This document shows, in pieces, positions 10,875 through 20,690 of a stretch of 64,000 bases of DNA. Below the pieces are notes generated by a model. The model worked only from the letters and a program-made list of their open reading frames with translations, was not told the DNA's origin and made no database searches. Position 1 is the first letter of the stretch. Every line of letters begins with the position of its first letter. The DNA comes from Hanleya hanleyi (Eukaryota > Mollusca > Polyplacophora > Lepidopleurida > Hanleyidae): NCBI GenBank assembly GCA_036873755.1, contig JAVTVY010037335.1:62001-126000 (forward strand). The letters are read 5' to 3'. The position numbers and the translations under genes were made by a program.

Positions 10875-11752
10875 CAGGGCTTCGTGTTTGACGCGCGCGA
10901 TCGCGCACCCGCACGTAGTGCGCACGTAAAATTATCTCTGCGTACACTATTTATCACGCGCGTAAATATTTATTATACTTCTCAGTGGGATGGCTTAAAA
11001 ATCCTCGATAAATAACACACCAGGGAGCAAAATTGCCAGTGGTGGTGGTGTTGTTTCTACCGGATAGAATACCATGCTGATGAAATAGGCGGAAGTGCAC
11101 CAGATTTTGTGTCGCTAATACGACCTCATTGATTGGCTTAACGTAACTTGTCTGACCAATCATATTATGCGTTATTATGTGCAGCCTTTGTGAAAACGAG
11201 GTTGACACAAAATGGCCGAACAAACAACAGTTGCTGTTTCAACGTTCAATACATGAATAAATGGAACACAGGGGGCCGGATTCGGTGCCATCCGACTGCA
11301 GATGGGAAGGTAGCCGACATTTGGTGTACTCTGTGTGCCAAGCACAGCGACAAAATCACGAAGGACTCGGGATTCAAGGGCCAAATCAAAAAGGATGTTC
11401 AGCGATACATCACTGGGACGACATTTGTTACGAAACACAGTGTTATGAGACATATATCGAGCCGTGGTCAGTTGATTATTAATTTTACACTTGCTGAATA
11501 AAATGTTTATTGGAATTGGAATGTAGTTCTTCTGATTAATCTGTGCTAAATTACATGCCACATCTGACCTCTGTAGCAAATCAGGACAATGCATTTAAGG
11601 TGGAGAGTCGTCGAACTAGGGAACTGTCAAATGTAGTTTCACTCTCGTAAGCCTTTTGGCGAGAGTGATTTTTAGCTCACGCAGCAGCTCTCCTTGTAGG
11701 TTTTACGTGAGCTATTTTTAGCTCGCGTGCGATTTGCTAACACGAAGCCCTG
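10875..11752 (+). mobile_element. Non-autonomous hAT-like DNA transposon (878 bp) with 5 bp target duplication
   Basis: Perfect terminal inverted repeats CAGGGCTTCGTGTT / AACACGAAGCCCTG are flanked by CTATG on both sides (10870-10874 and 11753-11757). Unit 2 has the empty site with a single CTATG at 36201-36205. The CAGGG start is typical of hAT elements. Classical hATs make 8 bp duplications, but hAT groups with 5 bp duplications are known. An internal frame at 11251-11500 reads DIWCTLCAKH and later KHSVMRHIS, which looks like the front of a BED/TTF-type zinc finger used by hAT transposases. The catalytic part is absent, so this is a deletion derivative. Confidence 0.85.
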
Positions 11753-12171
11753 CTATGATTGTCTTTTTGAATTTGGTGCTAATACTGTTATATGGAAAAT
11801 GGGATAGGTCTTTGGATTATGGACGCGGATATTCTCTAATGGACGACGGCTGGATTATGAATGACGGACTAGACGCTTGTAATGAGATACATCATTCTTT
11901 AGATGACGACTTCACAACGAATATTATGGATTAAGAATACTGATCAGCGATACGGATTTATTTTTGGAACATCATGATGTCTTGCCGGCATCATTGAAAA
12001 CTGTTGACCGCTTCTCTCTTGCAGGAAACAAGCCTATGTTTATGTATACTACGATTGTCTTTTTGAATTTGGTGTTAATACTGTTATATGGAATAGGGCT
12101 TTGGATTATGGACGCGGATATTCTCTAATGGACGACGGCTGAATTATGAATGACGGACCAGACGCTTGTAA

Positions 12172-12739
12172 TTGCCTTGGATGCCCTACCAACTGGACTT
12201 AATGCCTGCTGCTAATTTCCAAGTAATATTATGCCAGCCAGGCCTTAGTGTCCTTAATTCCACCAAACTGACCTTGCCCTCCAATTTCTTTAATTCAATG
12301 CTTGTACTACCACAGTTGATCTGTCTCTTCGTGGCGTAAAATGTAGCCAAAATCTAGTCGGAAGGCAGTGGATTGGTCGTTAAATATCACCTGGACGTAT
12401 CTGCTTAGATGAGCGAGGTCGACCAGGCGGCAATTGTAGAGGGGTGGTGGCGGTGGTGATGAAAACATCGTCAGATGCTTATCCAGTAGCGCCAGTACAT
12501 TTCACTCACCTGATGGACATATGGCAAGTTCTTGCTGAGTACGACCACCGGATCATCCACGATATAAACATGATCCTGATGGCAAGCGCGGGATGGCATG
12601 GCTGGCTCGCTGTGCCCAGGTTCGTTCATGCTTTGGGTGGAAGATAGATAGGTAGGATCTTCAACCCATTGGGTGGATGGTCCCTCTGCCTCGATGCTAG
12701 CTCCTTGTCCCTCAAATGTGCCTGCGTCACAGGGTATCA
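12172..12739. other. Spacer downstream of the PLE, no gene recognised
   Basis: The sequence is conserved with 36618-37186 in unit 2. Short frames on both strands (12444-12647 plus, 12471-12740 minus) carry no recognisable domain. It may hold the ruined end of the C2H2 gene to its right. Confidence 0.45.
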
Positions 12740-13270
12740 TTCATGCATGACGCGTTGATGGCGCCTCAATTGATTCTATAGTCTGAAGACTCGAAAACAA
12801 TCCTCACGTGGGTGCCTGGGTGTCTGGTGTAATCTGGCCTGGCCATTAAATGTATCTCCGCAGATCGTACATTTATACTGAGCAACAGGGCCGTGGCTGG
12901 TAGACTCGTGCCGTTGTTAGTAGTAAGGGCGAGTGGATGGATTCAAGCAGATCGTACAGGTATACTGAGTGGAATGTGGACTAATGAACTCCTCGACGCT
13001 GGCCTCTAAGGCCTCTTCCTCCTTTAAACGTGTATGGATCACACTTTGATGACGCTTTAGCTGACTCAGGTGGCCACATTCCTCACATTCCACCTTTGCC
13101 ACTTGTCCATGTTGTGACTGTTGATGGTGGTGTAAATTATTCAACCGATTAAACGTCTCTACACAGATCGTACTGCTATACTGAGTGACATCGTCATGAC
13201 TGGAAGACTCATGGCGGCGCAAGTGGTGCAGGTGCGTAAATGACTTCGAGCAAGTCGTGCAAGTAAACAT
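12740..13270 (-). pseudogene. C2H2 zinc-finger protein remnant
   Basis: An intact 117-codon frame (12917-13270) starts with FTCTTCSKSFTHLHHLRRHE, a canonical C2H2 finger. It is followed by a finger that has lost one Cys (YSSTICVETF), one shortened finger (VECEECGHLSQLKRH) and YTCTICLNPS. After the stop the same frame continues with YKCTICGDTFNGQARLHQ and NQLRRHQRVMH, so at least five fingers existed. C2H2 arrays bind nucleic acid. Loss of Cys and internal stops argue for decay. Unit 2 has the same at 37187-37717 with one substitution (Ala to Pro). A related lone finger lies at 51549-51640. Confidence 0.65.
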
Positions 13271-14079
13271 CGTGGTGGTTGACAGATTGTTTGCCGAAAC
13301 GCTCCGAATGTACGCCTTTGTGATGCTACCTGGAGTACAACTGGTTCAAACCCGTTTCAGTGTGTTCTCCATGACCCCTGAGAAGTCCTTTTTATGGTGA
13401 TCAATTGTATACATAACCATTGTTTGAACCCGATGAAACCCCTATGTGGGCCATGGCCCCATTAGGTAGGAATGGAAGGTAGACAGGTGGACTCCTCGAC
13501 ACTGAGATCCATCACCCAAGATTCCCAGACCGCCTCTGACGACTTGTTTATCAACCGCTTTCACCCCGCGCATGAGAGGAAGGTTTTGATGATGCTTTCG
13601 AGCACTAGTTCCCCCAGTCCATAGCCTCGTTGGGTGCGTGCGCGCCAGCAAAGACGGGCATCACACACCCTTGTTCGATGTAATAGTTCACATGACTGTG
13701 TGAATCTAACTGGTAGACTCCTCCCGAGTCATTAATCAAATTTGTATCAGCGTGCCTGTCGAATATGAAGTGTGATTACCCTTGTGTGTAGTCCCTTGTA
13801 TCGATGATGATGGTACTGCTGTCGGGTCTGCGAGACCGTTAGATAGAGCACATCATTAAAAGTTATCTCACTTCATTTCCGATGTCACCCTGCACTGAAC
13901 AGACTCGTAGCAGGGGAGCATCGATATCGCCAACAATATGGTCATCGATCACACCCGAATGGACGTAGAGCCAATACAGTCTTGAAATCCAGCATGATCT
14001 GACCCTGTTGGCGACCGGGTCCGACGTAATCGACGAGTCCAGTGCACACAGCTCCCTCAGCGTCTTGCTGAGTCGTAAT
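13271..14079. other. Conserved stretch with small unrecognised minus-strand frames
   Basis: A 69-codon frame at 13442-13651 (minus) is kept in unit 2 (37889-38098) with one amino acid change, and frames at 13942-14178 continue it. No motif was recognised. They may be exons or eroded parts of the same gene as the C2H2 fragment, which is inference only. Confidence 0.35.
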
Positions 14080-14425
14080 TACAACACATATAAGGGAAGT
14101 GGGAAGAGGTGCCGACATACTGACTGCGTCACATGACATCACAGAATAGTCTTCTGGTAAACCTATTCTAAAGCACATACCAAAAATCTAACGATTCGTG
14201 ATATGTGTTGTATCTCAGGTACGCTTTTATTGTACCTGTTCATGTGGCAACTTGGATGATATGACCACACGGCCCCTAGCACCGGCATAAGCGGTATTAG
14301 ATACAAATCTAGAGAGCTATGATGGAAATGCTCTCACAACTCGTATACTGGTAATTGGTGAGCTGTTGCGCTGTAACAGCTCGTACATTGGAGATTGGTG
14401 AGCTGTATCGTCGTCAGATGTAAAT
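14080..14425 (-). mobile_element. 346 bp segment absent from unit 2, carrying a PLE-like 3' end
   Basis: Unit 2 joins GAGTCGTAAT directly to GTCACACTGG at 38521. Unit 1 has 346 bp between them, bordered by AAT on both sides. On the minus strand the segment holds a block with ACGAGTTGT and then the foldable motif GTATCTAATACCGCTTATGC...CTGAGATAC. The element at 54285-54475 has the same layout, including ATGAGTTGT and GTATCTAATTCCGC. It is either an insertion in unit 1 or a deletion in unit 2 at a 3 bp microhomology. Confidence 0.6.
14208..14306 (-). other. Conserved foldable RNA motif, best-paired copy
   Basis: Outer arms TTGTATCT (14208-14215) and AGATACAA (14299-14306) are exact complements. 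Hairpin 14216-14222 / 14232-14238 pairs CAGGTAC with GTACCTG. Its loop, read on the minus strand, is AATAAAAGC and contains an AATAAA polyadenylation word. Positions 14242-14247 and 14265-14270 form a third stem with one G-U pair. No known ribozyme class was recognised. Confidence 0.6.
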
Positions 14426-14952
14426 GTCACACTGGACATGAGGATCAACCGGGTCTTTCGGTTCCAATCGTCGTACTTCACGTGTAAGTAATCCGCAAAC
14501 GGGATGATACCTTTTTCCTGCCCTTGATGAGATCGGACAAAGCCGATGGTACTGATCTTCAGATTGAGTGAAGTTATAGGTGTTCCCGTCGTACACGACT
14601 TCGTATAAAACCGTGTCATGTTGCACGTTGCACCATGTGTAAGGGTACTGCATATCCACTGGGCCACTCTCCCAACGCATAGGGGGATGTAAGAGGTGCG
14701 GTATTTGCGTGACGTAATGCTGTTTTCGGAAAACACCTCATCCGGGCTATTACTGGTCAGTGCGATGACTGATCCTTCCCTCATGAAGCCTATGCGTAAA
14801 TATACAGTACAGATCTCGTCATAATTCAAGTGTACCGGGGTAACACTGCGGGAACAGAGCCCGGCAAGCTTCTGTGTTACCGCGGGACTGCCCAAGATTA
14901 TATTATCAGCTGTGAAAAAAGTGCCGACAGCATGCCCCCAATGACCGATCAT
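14426..14952 (-). pseudogene. Unrecognised minus-strand ORF, unit 1 version
   Basis: A frame reads from 14952 through MREGSVIALTSNSPDE at about 14784 and on into the 346 bp insertion, giving 211 codons (end 14317). The first ~50 codons lie in the pogo-like transposon and the last ~35 in the 346 bp segment, so only the middle is native. A second frame (14414-14680) reads PVDMQYPYTWCNVQHDTVLY and is also kept in unit 2. I do not recognise either product. Confidence 0.35.
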
Positions 14953-17260
14953 CGAGTTTTTAACAAAGGCTGGCGCTCTATGTGGTCACTGGCTGGTCTC
15001 GACAGCATTGACTGGTGATTTACGAGTTTACAAAGGCTAGCGCTCCACGTGGCCGTGCGTGAATACAGGCCAGCTTTGTGGATTGAAAACGTCCAGAAGT
15101 AAATCAGGATACATCACGGTACTCATTTAAATTAAATAAAACAAATGGTAAGTGTTCACAATCACGTGTGCATTTTTATCATTTTCCCAATGATAATGTT
15201 GCCTCGTCAGTTAATACCGGTACAGAAAAAAACAGTGACGTCCAAGCTTCTTCCAAGCGTGCCAAATGCGCTTTTAATGACCTCATATTCTCCCGAAAAC
15301 GCTTCAGATAGGGTACCATCGCCTATAACAAGAGTAGTCCAACTTTTATTGGTCCGAGGGTTCCCAATTATCCCAATGTTTGGACAGCCCGGTAATGAAG
15401 TGCCGGTAATCACCGCTTTGCGAAATCTGTCGCCTCGAATGGAAATTTCTCAGAAAAGAGAGCGGCGTGAAAATGACATGCCGTTGTCGGTACATTCCGT
15501 ATGTAGGTCGACAGTAGTGCGTGATCGTTGATCACTGCTGTAGTATTTTTCGGCCTTGTTAATAGCTGCCAATCATTCCAAAGTGCTCACTGGGGCAAAC
15601 ATTTATACTTTCATGGTAATATTCATTTTTGAGTGTTTCATGTCGAGTCCTGGTGCTCGATGTCTCGTACATTTCAATTAATTAGCTGCCAATCATTCCG
15701 AGAGTCTTGTGGTTCTGTTTAACGCCAATCAAGAAATGTTCACGGTTATGAACATTAATCTTTCAAATGCGCAAAAAATAACTGAAGAGAAAAGAATTAG
15801 GAACGGTTAATCAAATAATTATAAGACACAATCGAATGATAACAACTGAACAATCTTTATTGTCGTTCTACTCAGGGCTTGACCGTCCGTATGTTACAAT
15901 TTATTATATGCATGGCTTTAGCGTACCAATATTTATCTGTGAATATCAGTTAATAATTTGTAGCAATCTGTATCAAGCTAGCGGAATTCTAATATGAGCG
16001 TTGGTACAACAAATAAAATAAAAACGCATCTGTTCATTAAAGATATTTACCACCTTTATTTATGGAGTACCGTTATCCTTCGTTTAGCGGTAGTCATCAG
16101 ATTTCCCCCCGCAATAAATGCTGAATATACCAGACACTGCATGTTGCAAAAATCAGTCAATCATCCCCACTTCGTCTTTTTCGCTGTTTGTGTGAAGAAA
16201 TGAAGAGTGGCCTCGCGCTAAATTTGCATATGAATAATGTCAGTAGCAAGTCTTGGAAATTCGTCACTGGGCTCAAACAGAGAATCACAAGAAAAGTTTA
16301 CTCATTTACTAACGATAATATAACTGTTGTATATGGGCGAAAGTGTTCCTCGTGATCGCCGAACGTCGATCGGGATTTTGAGATCCTCCCTAGTGTTAAT
16401 TTGGATTAATTTGTACTTCCGGGCACGACCAAATGTTTGTCTTTTGTCGAAACAGACGAGCATCCTGTTTAACAGGGAAATAACTGAAGAGAAAAGAATT
16501 AAGAATGGTTAATCAACTCATTATAAGAGACAATCGGATGATAACAAGTGAACAATCTTGTGGTTGACTGTTCTGTTGATTTTTACTTCCGGGTCGTGCT
16601 TGTTGAAACACAAGCCGGGTCAAAGCCGTTATTAAAATGAAACACAGCACCCCTTTCCCAATCTCTTTGTATGATAGAATTTATTTTATGCGTGGTTTTC
16701 ATCGTATACTGGTATTTATCTTTGAAACGTGGTAACTTTAACTCACATAATGTGTAACCGAAAGGCCGGTACTGCAATTGTAATTGCTTTATTGCGCGAC
16801 TAAAAACTTGCACAGACGGACATTTTATGCATTCCGTTCGTTAACAAGTGATATCAAATAAATTCGGCTAGCTGTTGTATTATTCACAAGGCTTGCGGTA
16901 TTCACAGCTGATAATATACATATAAGCTTGGGCATTCCCGCGGTAACAGAGAGGCGTTTCCGTGCTATGTTACCGTTATCGAGGGCCGTTATCGCGGTAC
17001 TTCTGAGTGTATGCATAAAGACATGCTGGCTGAATAGCGGCTCGTCAACACGTGCCGTCGGCGGGGCGCCTTTTGTTTCTCGGCCGACTATCGAAGTTTG
17101 AATGGATATTATGGAGCTACGTTTCGTCTGTACTTACGGCGCATGCAGACATAACAGGGGGTGGTAATTAGTCTATAGCTAGTGATTAGGCTTAAACAGT
17201 ACCGCGATAACAGTGCGGCAATTACCCCGGTATACTTGAGTTGTCACGAGGCCTGTACTG
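14805..17260. mobile_element. Pogo/mariner-like DNA transposon remnant (2456 bp) with TA duplication
   Basis: The left end CAGTACAGATCTCGT and right end CGAGGCCTGTACTG are imperfect inverted repeats. The similarity continues inward for about 45 bp through TCAAGTGTACCGGGGTAA / TTACCCCGGTATACTTGA. TA flanks both sides (14803-14804, 17261-17262), and unit 2 holds a single TA at 38907-38908. TA duplication and CAG-type termini fit the IS630-Tc1-mariner group, probably pogo/Tigger-like. No transposase frame is visible, and the longest frames (15145-15531 plus, 15207-15413 minus) are not recognised. Inside, about 80 bp with TAACTGAAGAGAAAAGAATT is repeated at 15778 and 16482, so it has an internal duplication. 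Confidence 0.8.
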
Positions 17261-17268
17261 TACTCGCC

Positions 17269-17499
17269 TCAGAACTCTGGATTGTGTGGTCGGCGTCGTG
17301 ACATACGTGGGGTGTGGAGCTTGTCAGGGATCTTAATTGGCGCTGGGTTTGGGACGGTGGCAAGGGCATCTCTTGCTTCATCCAGGTCCATCGCTGGAGA
17401 TTCCCCTATTATTCTTGTGGGACGTGCATGTCTTTCAGCTTGCCATCCTTTTTTGGTCACCTGTGACGTGCGTTGACGTATCATATTCAGCAAATCCAC
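17269..17499 (-). CDS. Unrecognised small ORF, identical in both units
   Basis: The 76-codon frame, rich in Arg and Pro, is preserved exactly in unit 2 (38915-39145). It lies 9 bp from the pogo-like insertion site. It could be a fragment of the same gene as 17533-17922, just upstream on the same strand. No domain was recognised, and the overlapping plus-strand frame is taken as its shadow. Confidence 0.3.
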   Translation of the reverse strand: MDLLNMIRQRTSQVTKKGWQAERHARPTRIIGESPAMDLDEARDALATVPNPAPIKIPDKLHTPRMSRRRPHNPEF

Positions 17500-17532
17500 C
17501 AGTTCTGGACTTGATTTTTCCTCTTTCTGTTT

Positions 17533-17922
17533 CTAGCCCATGTTCGAGTTGTCTTTCAGCCGATTCAGAAACAAACCATCCCTTCTCTGGAACGAGCTAG
17601 AAGGCTCTTCGTAACTTTCTCTTTGACTCACTGCGGGGCTGATTGCGGTAAGCCTGGTATCGATGGCTGTGGGACAGACGCGCTTCATAGTGCGACTGAC
17701 GGTGACTTGTATTGACTCATAAAAGATATGTACCGTTGAAGCGACTGATTGTACTTTCTCACTATCATTTGAATCCCGCCGTTGTGAAATCTGGCTCATG
17801 TAATCTATCGCGCGTGCACAACGTCTTGACAGTAGGTAGGATCGGATACTGATAATTTGGGGTTTGAAGCAGGCCCAATACGATTTGTTTTCGTGTGCTC
17901 CATTATCAGTCGAAGAGTCCAC
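17533..17922 (-). CDS. Unrecognised 129-aa ORF conserved between units
   Basis: It starts MDSSTDNGAHENKSYWACFK and is basic and Ser-rich, with no membrane segment or known motif seen. Unit 2 (39179-39568) keeps the frame with one Ser-to-Thr change near the end. With 17269-17499 and the C2H2 fragment it forms a minus-strand group that may once have been one gene. Preservation after a very recent duplication is weak evidence for function. Confidence 0.35.
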   Translation of the reverse strand: MDSSTDNGAHENKSYWACFKPQIISIRSYLLSRRCARAIDYMSQISQRRDSNDSEKVQSVASTVHIFYESIQVTVSRTMKRVCPTAIDTRLTAISPAVSQRESYEEPSSSFQRRDGLFLNRLKDNSNMG

Positions 17923-18709
17923 CCACTAGGAGGCCACCAAGGCGATAAGATAACGAGAAATCCGCCTTTCCCAAGGTATTTTTCTTCTGTGCTGAGAGCT
18001 GTCCACTGTTGCCACAGTCACCGAGATCAGGGAGTAAATTTGATCCTCAGTTATGCCCCTTGTCTGTGAAGAAAAATCATGATTCATTTACGCCACGAGC
18101 TTCCAACAAAAAACGAGTAGGTTGACCCCCAGTTATTTCGCCATTTTAACTTGGAACAGGGAATACAAGGCAATGTATTTTATCGAAACGTTCTCAGAGA
18201 TTTTTCTGGAAATTGGGCCGAATATGACCAATTTTGATACTTTTCAAGGGGCTTTCTAGAAAAGATGAATCACGTCTGGAGGGAAATGTTTTTAATAACA
18301 TGACTGTCCTGTGCCTTGAAATGATCAGGGTCTTTTCGAAAATATATAGATATGGCCGATTTCGATTGATGATTTTACGACTATTGTCCATTCCCAGCCA
18401 AAAAGAAGAATCTTCAGGGTGAAATGATGCAGTCCACAGCAACGTTTGTTTCATTGCGGAGTGGAGATGCGTTCTCGCCAAATTTTTCCGGTTTCGCCTG
18501 CTTAGTCCCATCTGAAGTGCTAATTTTGGAATCATTTGGATCCACAATGTATCGATTCATGGTGGTGATATTTGCACACTCATATCCATACACGATTAGT
18601 AGTGGAGAATGTGGATCTCAAGGACGTTTGATCTTTGACTGTAGTTATCTCCCCCAATCACATGCGGTTTACCTTTGTACCCTTATCTCCTGCACATGCG
18701 CATAAACTG
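17923..18709. other. Repeat-like non-coding stretch
   Basis: The region around 18100-18150 (AACGAGTAGGTTGACCCCC) recurs inverted at about 56535-56585, so it belongs to a dispersed family. Frames 18194-18547 and 18424-18705 lie opposite each other and show no domain. No gene is called. Confidence 0.45.
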
Positions 18710-18729
18710 CACCAGAAACACTATCGCGC

Positions 18730-18830
18730 GCATGGGCCAAAGGTCACGTGACCAGAACCGGAAGTGACGTCACAAAGTTCAACCGGAAGTGATCGGGGGA
18801 AGATAATTTTGATCAAAGGTCAAACGTCCT
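18730..18830. promoter_or_regulatory. Cluster of E-box, ETS, CRE and nuclear-receptor-like words
   Basis: Seen in order: AAAGGTCACGTGACC, CCGGAAGTGACGTCA, CCGGAAGTGATC and GATCAAAGGTCAAA. These match consensus words for nuclear receptor half-sites, CACGTG E-boxes, ETS sites and the CRE palindrome. The same mix appears at 40375-40475, 50683-50775, 53325-53385 and 57150-57225. Confidence 0.45.
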
Positions 18831-18931
18831 CGAGATCCTCACACCCTATGAACGAATAGAGGGTTATACGGTATATATTCACTCTTCGTTAGTACATGGC
18901 TACTCAGTTGAGACACTTTAGTAATATAATG

Positions 18932-18956
18932 TGATATAGGCCTATAGCCTATATCA
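18932..18956. other. Perfect 10 bp-arm hairpin
   Basis: TGATATAGGC and GCCTATATCA pair around a 5 bp loop. The same hairpin is present in unit 2 near 40579. Its role is unknown. Confidence 0.4.
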
Positions 18957-19189
18957 TGATATAATGCCTCTCGCAGAATGTAAACATCCAAGATCGCGGT
19001 CCAACCAACGTCGGTACACGTCACGGAATTCCATGAGAAAGCCCCGAATGTAATGTAAACATCAAACATTGCGGTAACAACTTCTGTCAATTGCCGGTAC
19101 AGGTCATGGGGAATTCCATGGGAAGCCCCGTAAGTCAGCATGACATCGGTGGAAATGTCAGTGGAGCGAGTGTGATTGGTACTCACACC

Positions 19190-19530
19190 TGGTGGTGTCG
19201 CCAGTACCTAACGTCATCACCGGACTGACGACATTACCGGAAGTGATGTCGAGGCGCTTGGTGGCGCCACTTGGACCCTGGCGCACCCTTTCGCCTACAA
19301 GTTCAGGTGTCGCCATCATACGCCATGACATCGCTTCCGCTGATGACGTCACTTTCGATGTTGGTGTCACTTCCGGCGATGTCCGCTTCCGATATTGACG
19401 TCACTTCCGGCAATGACGTCACTTACAAGCTATAGATACCACCAGGAGAGAGTACATGCGTGCGAGAAAGTCTTTTCCGGAGTTGACGTAAAATTCCGGC
19501 AATAACGTCACTCCCATCAAGGTTTAAAGA
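19190..19530. promoter_or_regulatory. CRE/ETS-rich array upstream of a small ORF
   Basis: TGACGTCA occurs near 19343, 19397 and 19413, together with several CTTCCGG words and TGACGT half-sites at short, irregular spacing. Unit 2 (40836-41176) keeps them. The array sits 170-500 bp upstream of a palindromic E-box and a TATA-like box, which makes a promoter-proximal role plausible. Confidence 0.45.
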
Positions 19531-19698
19531 CGAACGTCCAACGCATGTGTGCGATGACATCGTTTCCGCGTTATGACGTTATGTTTGTGGATTAGGGCTT
19601 TCCGGTATAGCGTTAAGGCGTTGGAACCAGTGTTAAAGCGTAAGGATGGGCGTTGACGCGCGTCACTACTTTTCGATGAATTAGCGTCAGTTCCATGG

Positions 19699-19732
19699 GA
19701 TATCACGTGATATCAGAGCTTATAAATAAATA
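19699..19732 (+). promoter_or_regulatory. Palindromic E-box and TATA-like box
   Basis: GATATCACGTGATATC is a perfect 16 bp palindrome around CACGTG at 19699-19714. TTATAAATAAATA follows at 19720-19732. The first good ATG is at 19862, about 130 bp downstream. Unit 2 has the same at 41345-41378. Confidence 0.45.
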
Positions 19733-19861
19733 TCATGTGATAAATAGACCAACAAGAGCTTTTGGACCATCTCTCTCAAGCGTTGAAGCGTTAATATAGG
19801 TGTTTTCGGGTATTACTTCTAAAACACCAACACAGTTGACAGCTGACGTGTAACCGTCAAC

Positions 19862-20162
19862 ATGGCTTATATTATCGTTGCCATGACAGCGGACGAACGT
19901 TTACCAGACACTACGATACTAAGCGGCACCAGAGGAATATACATGGATACAGAGAGACCGAGTGGCCATAAACCGATGAGCCTACTGATGCAGATAATGA
20001 TGCAGAGACTTGATGGTCTATCTTCTGATACCTAATACTGAGGGCCTCCCCACTGACAGCCAGGCTGAATATTCGGCCGCTGATAACCAGGCTACATCAC
20101 TGGGAAGCCTGAATGAGGAAGGACCCCACCTTTTGGGATCGTATGGTGACAGCGACCATTAA
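19862..20162 (+). CDS. Two overlapping small ORFs after a TATA-like box, unrecognised
   Basis: ORF a (19862-20035, 57 aa) starts MAYIIVAMTADERLPDTTIL. ORF b (20013-20162, 49 aa), in the +1 frame, ends SLNEEGPHLLGSYGDSDH. They overlap by 23 nt. Both are open in unit 2 (41508-41808), with a Asp-to-Gly and a Leu-to-Arg change. They could be one protein split by a frameshift, or chance. The acidic, Ser/Gly-rich end of ORF b looks coding-like, but no family is recognised. Confidence 0.3.
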
Positions 20163-20345
20163 TACCCACGCTGCGGTGATCGAGGATGCCGGGCAGGGCA
20201 ACTTGCAAGAGACGCCCTCATTCGGGCCGTTCGTTTCTTCTGTCTAACGCCTTTACGGTCATGTAGTTAAATCATTTTAGATTATATGACTTGATAGTGC
20301 GTTTCAATATTTGTATATAATATCGTTCAAGCCGGTGAAAAGGGG

Positions 20346-20500
20346 GTGGGGCGCTGGGTGGCGAGTGGTCTAAGGCGCATCGCTGGTGATCGCTAGCCTA
20401 ACATCGCTGAACCATCACGGGTTCAAGCCCTGCTGATGCATGTGTGATAGTTTGCCAATTACTTGCCGAGGGTCGGTAGTTCTCTCCGGGTACTCCGGTT
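20346..20500 (+). repeat. tRNA-derived SINE
   Basis: A box-A-like word (TGGCGAGTGGTCTAAGGCGC) is followed about 60 bp on by the box-B-like word GGGTTCAAGCCC at 20419-20430, as in Leu/Ser-type tRNAs. It continues into CCGGGTACTCCGGTTTCC, a word common in metazoan SINE bodies. No cloverleaf of a functional tRNA is kept. Unit 2 has it at 41996-42125 with a ~22 bp deletion after box B. Confidence 0.6.
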
Positions 20501-20544
20501 TCCGCCAACATTCAAAGTGGTCGACACCATATGAGTGAAATAAC

Positions 20545-20690
20545 CTTTGTGCATTTTGTGATAAAAGCACCAAATTTGGTATGCAGGTCGATAAATATAT
20601 TATGAAAGAATTTGGATATCGGGGCATCGCAGGTTTGGTTCCTGACAGTTGTGGCAGCCATCTTACAAAATGGCTCCCACCAGTTACTAT
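20545..20690 (-). repeat. Dispersed repeat, inverted copy of 552-733
   Basis: It contains CCAAATTTGGTATGCAGGTC and GGCAGCCATCTTACAAAATG. Its reverse complement matches the leader of the RT1 ORF. The unit 2 copy is at about 42165-42300. Confidence 0.6.

Larger units (their letters stand above)
10599..12171 (+). repeat. PLE 3' UTR with partial tandem copy, interrupted by a hAT-like insertion
   Basis: The 3' UTR starts after the RT2 stop and ends with GACTAGACGCTTGTAAT. The first copy covers 10599-10874 plus 11753-11883. A partial second copy, from GAGATACATCATTCTTTAG to the same end, covers 11884-12171. The same terminus word closes the PLE in the minus-strand copies and in unit 3, so it marks the true 3' end of the element. 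In unit 2 the pair lies at 35930-36617 without the insertion. Confidence 0.8.

Noticed and set aside
10602..12171. Possible hammerhead ribozyme in the PLE 3' UTR or its 290 bp tandem repeat
   Set aside because: PLEs often carry hammerheads, so I looked for CTGATGA followed by GAAA and a cleavage site on both strands. The nearest words (CTGATCAG, GATGACGAC) do not fit the core. The fold is reported only as unclassified.
20346..20435. Functional tRNA gene
   Set aside because: Box A and box B words are there, but no acceptor stem or full cloverleaf can be drawn, and a SINE body follows.
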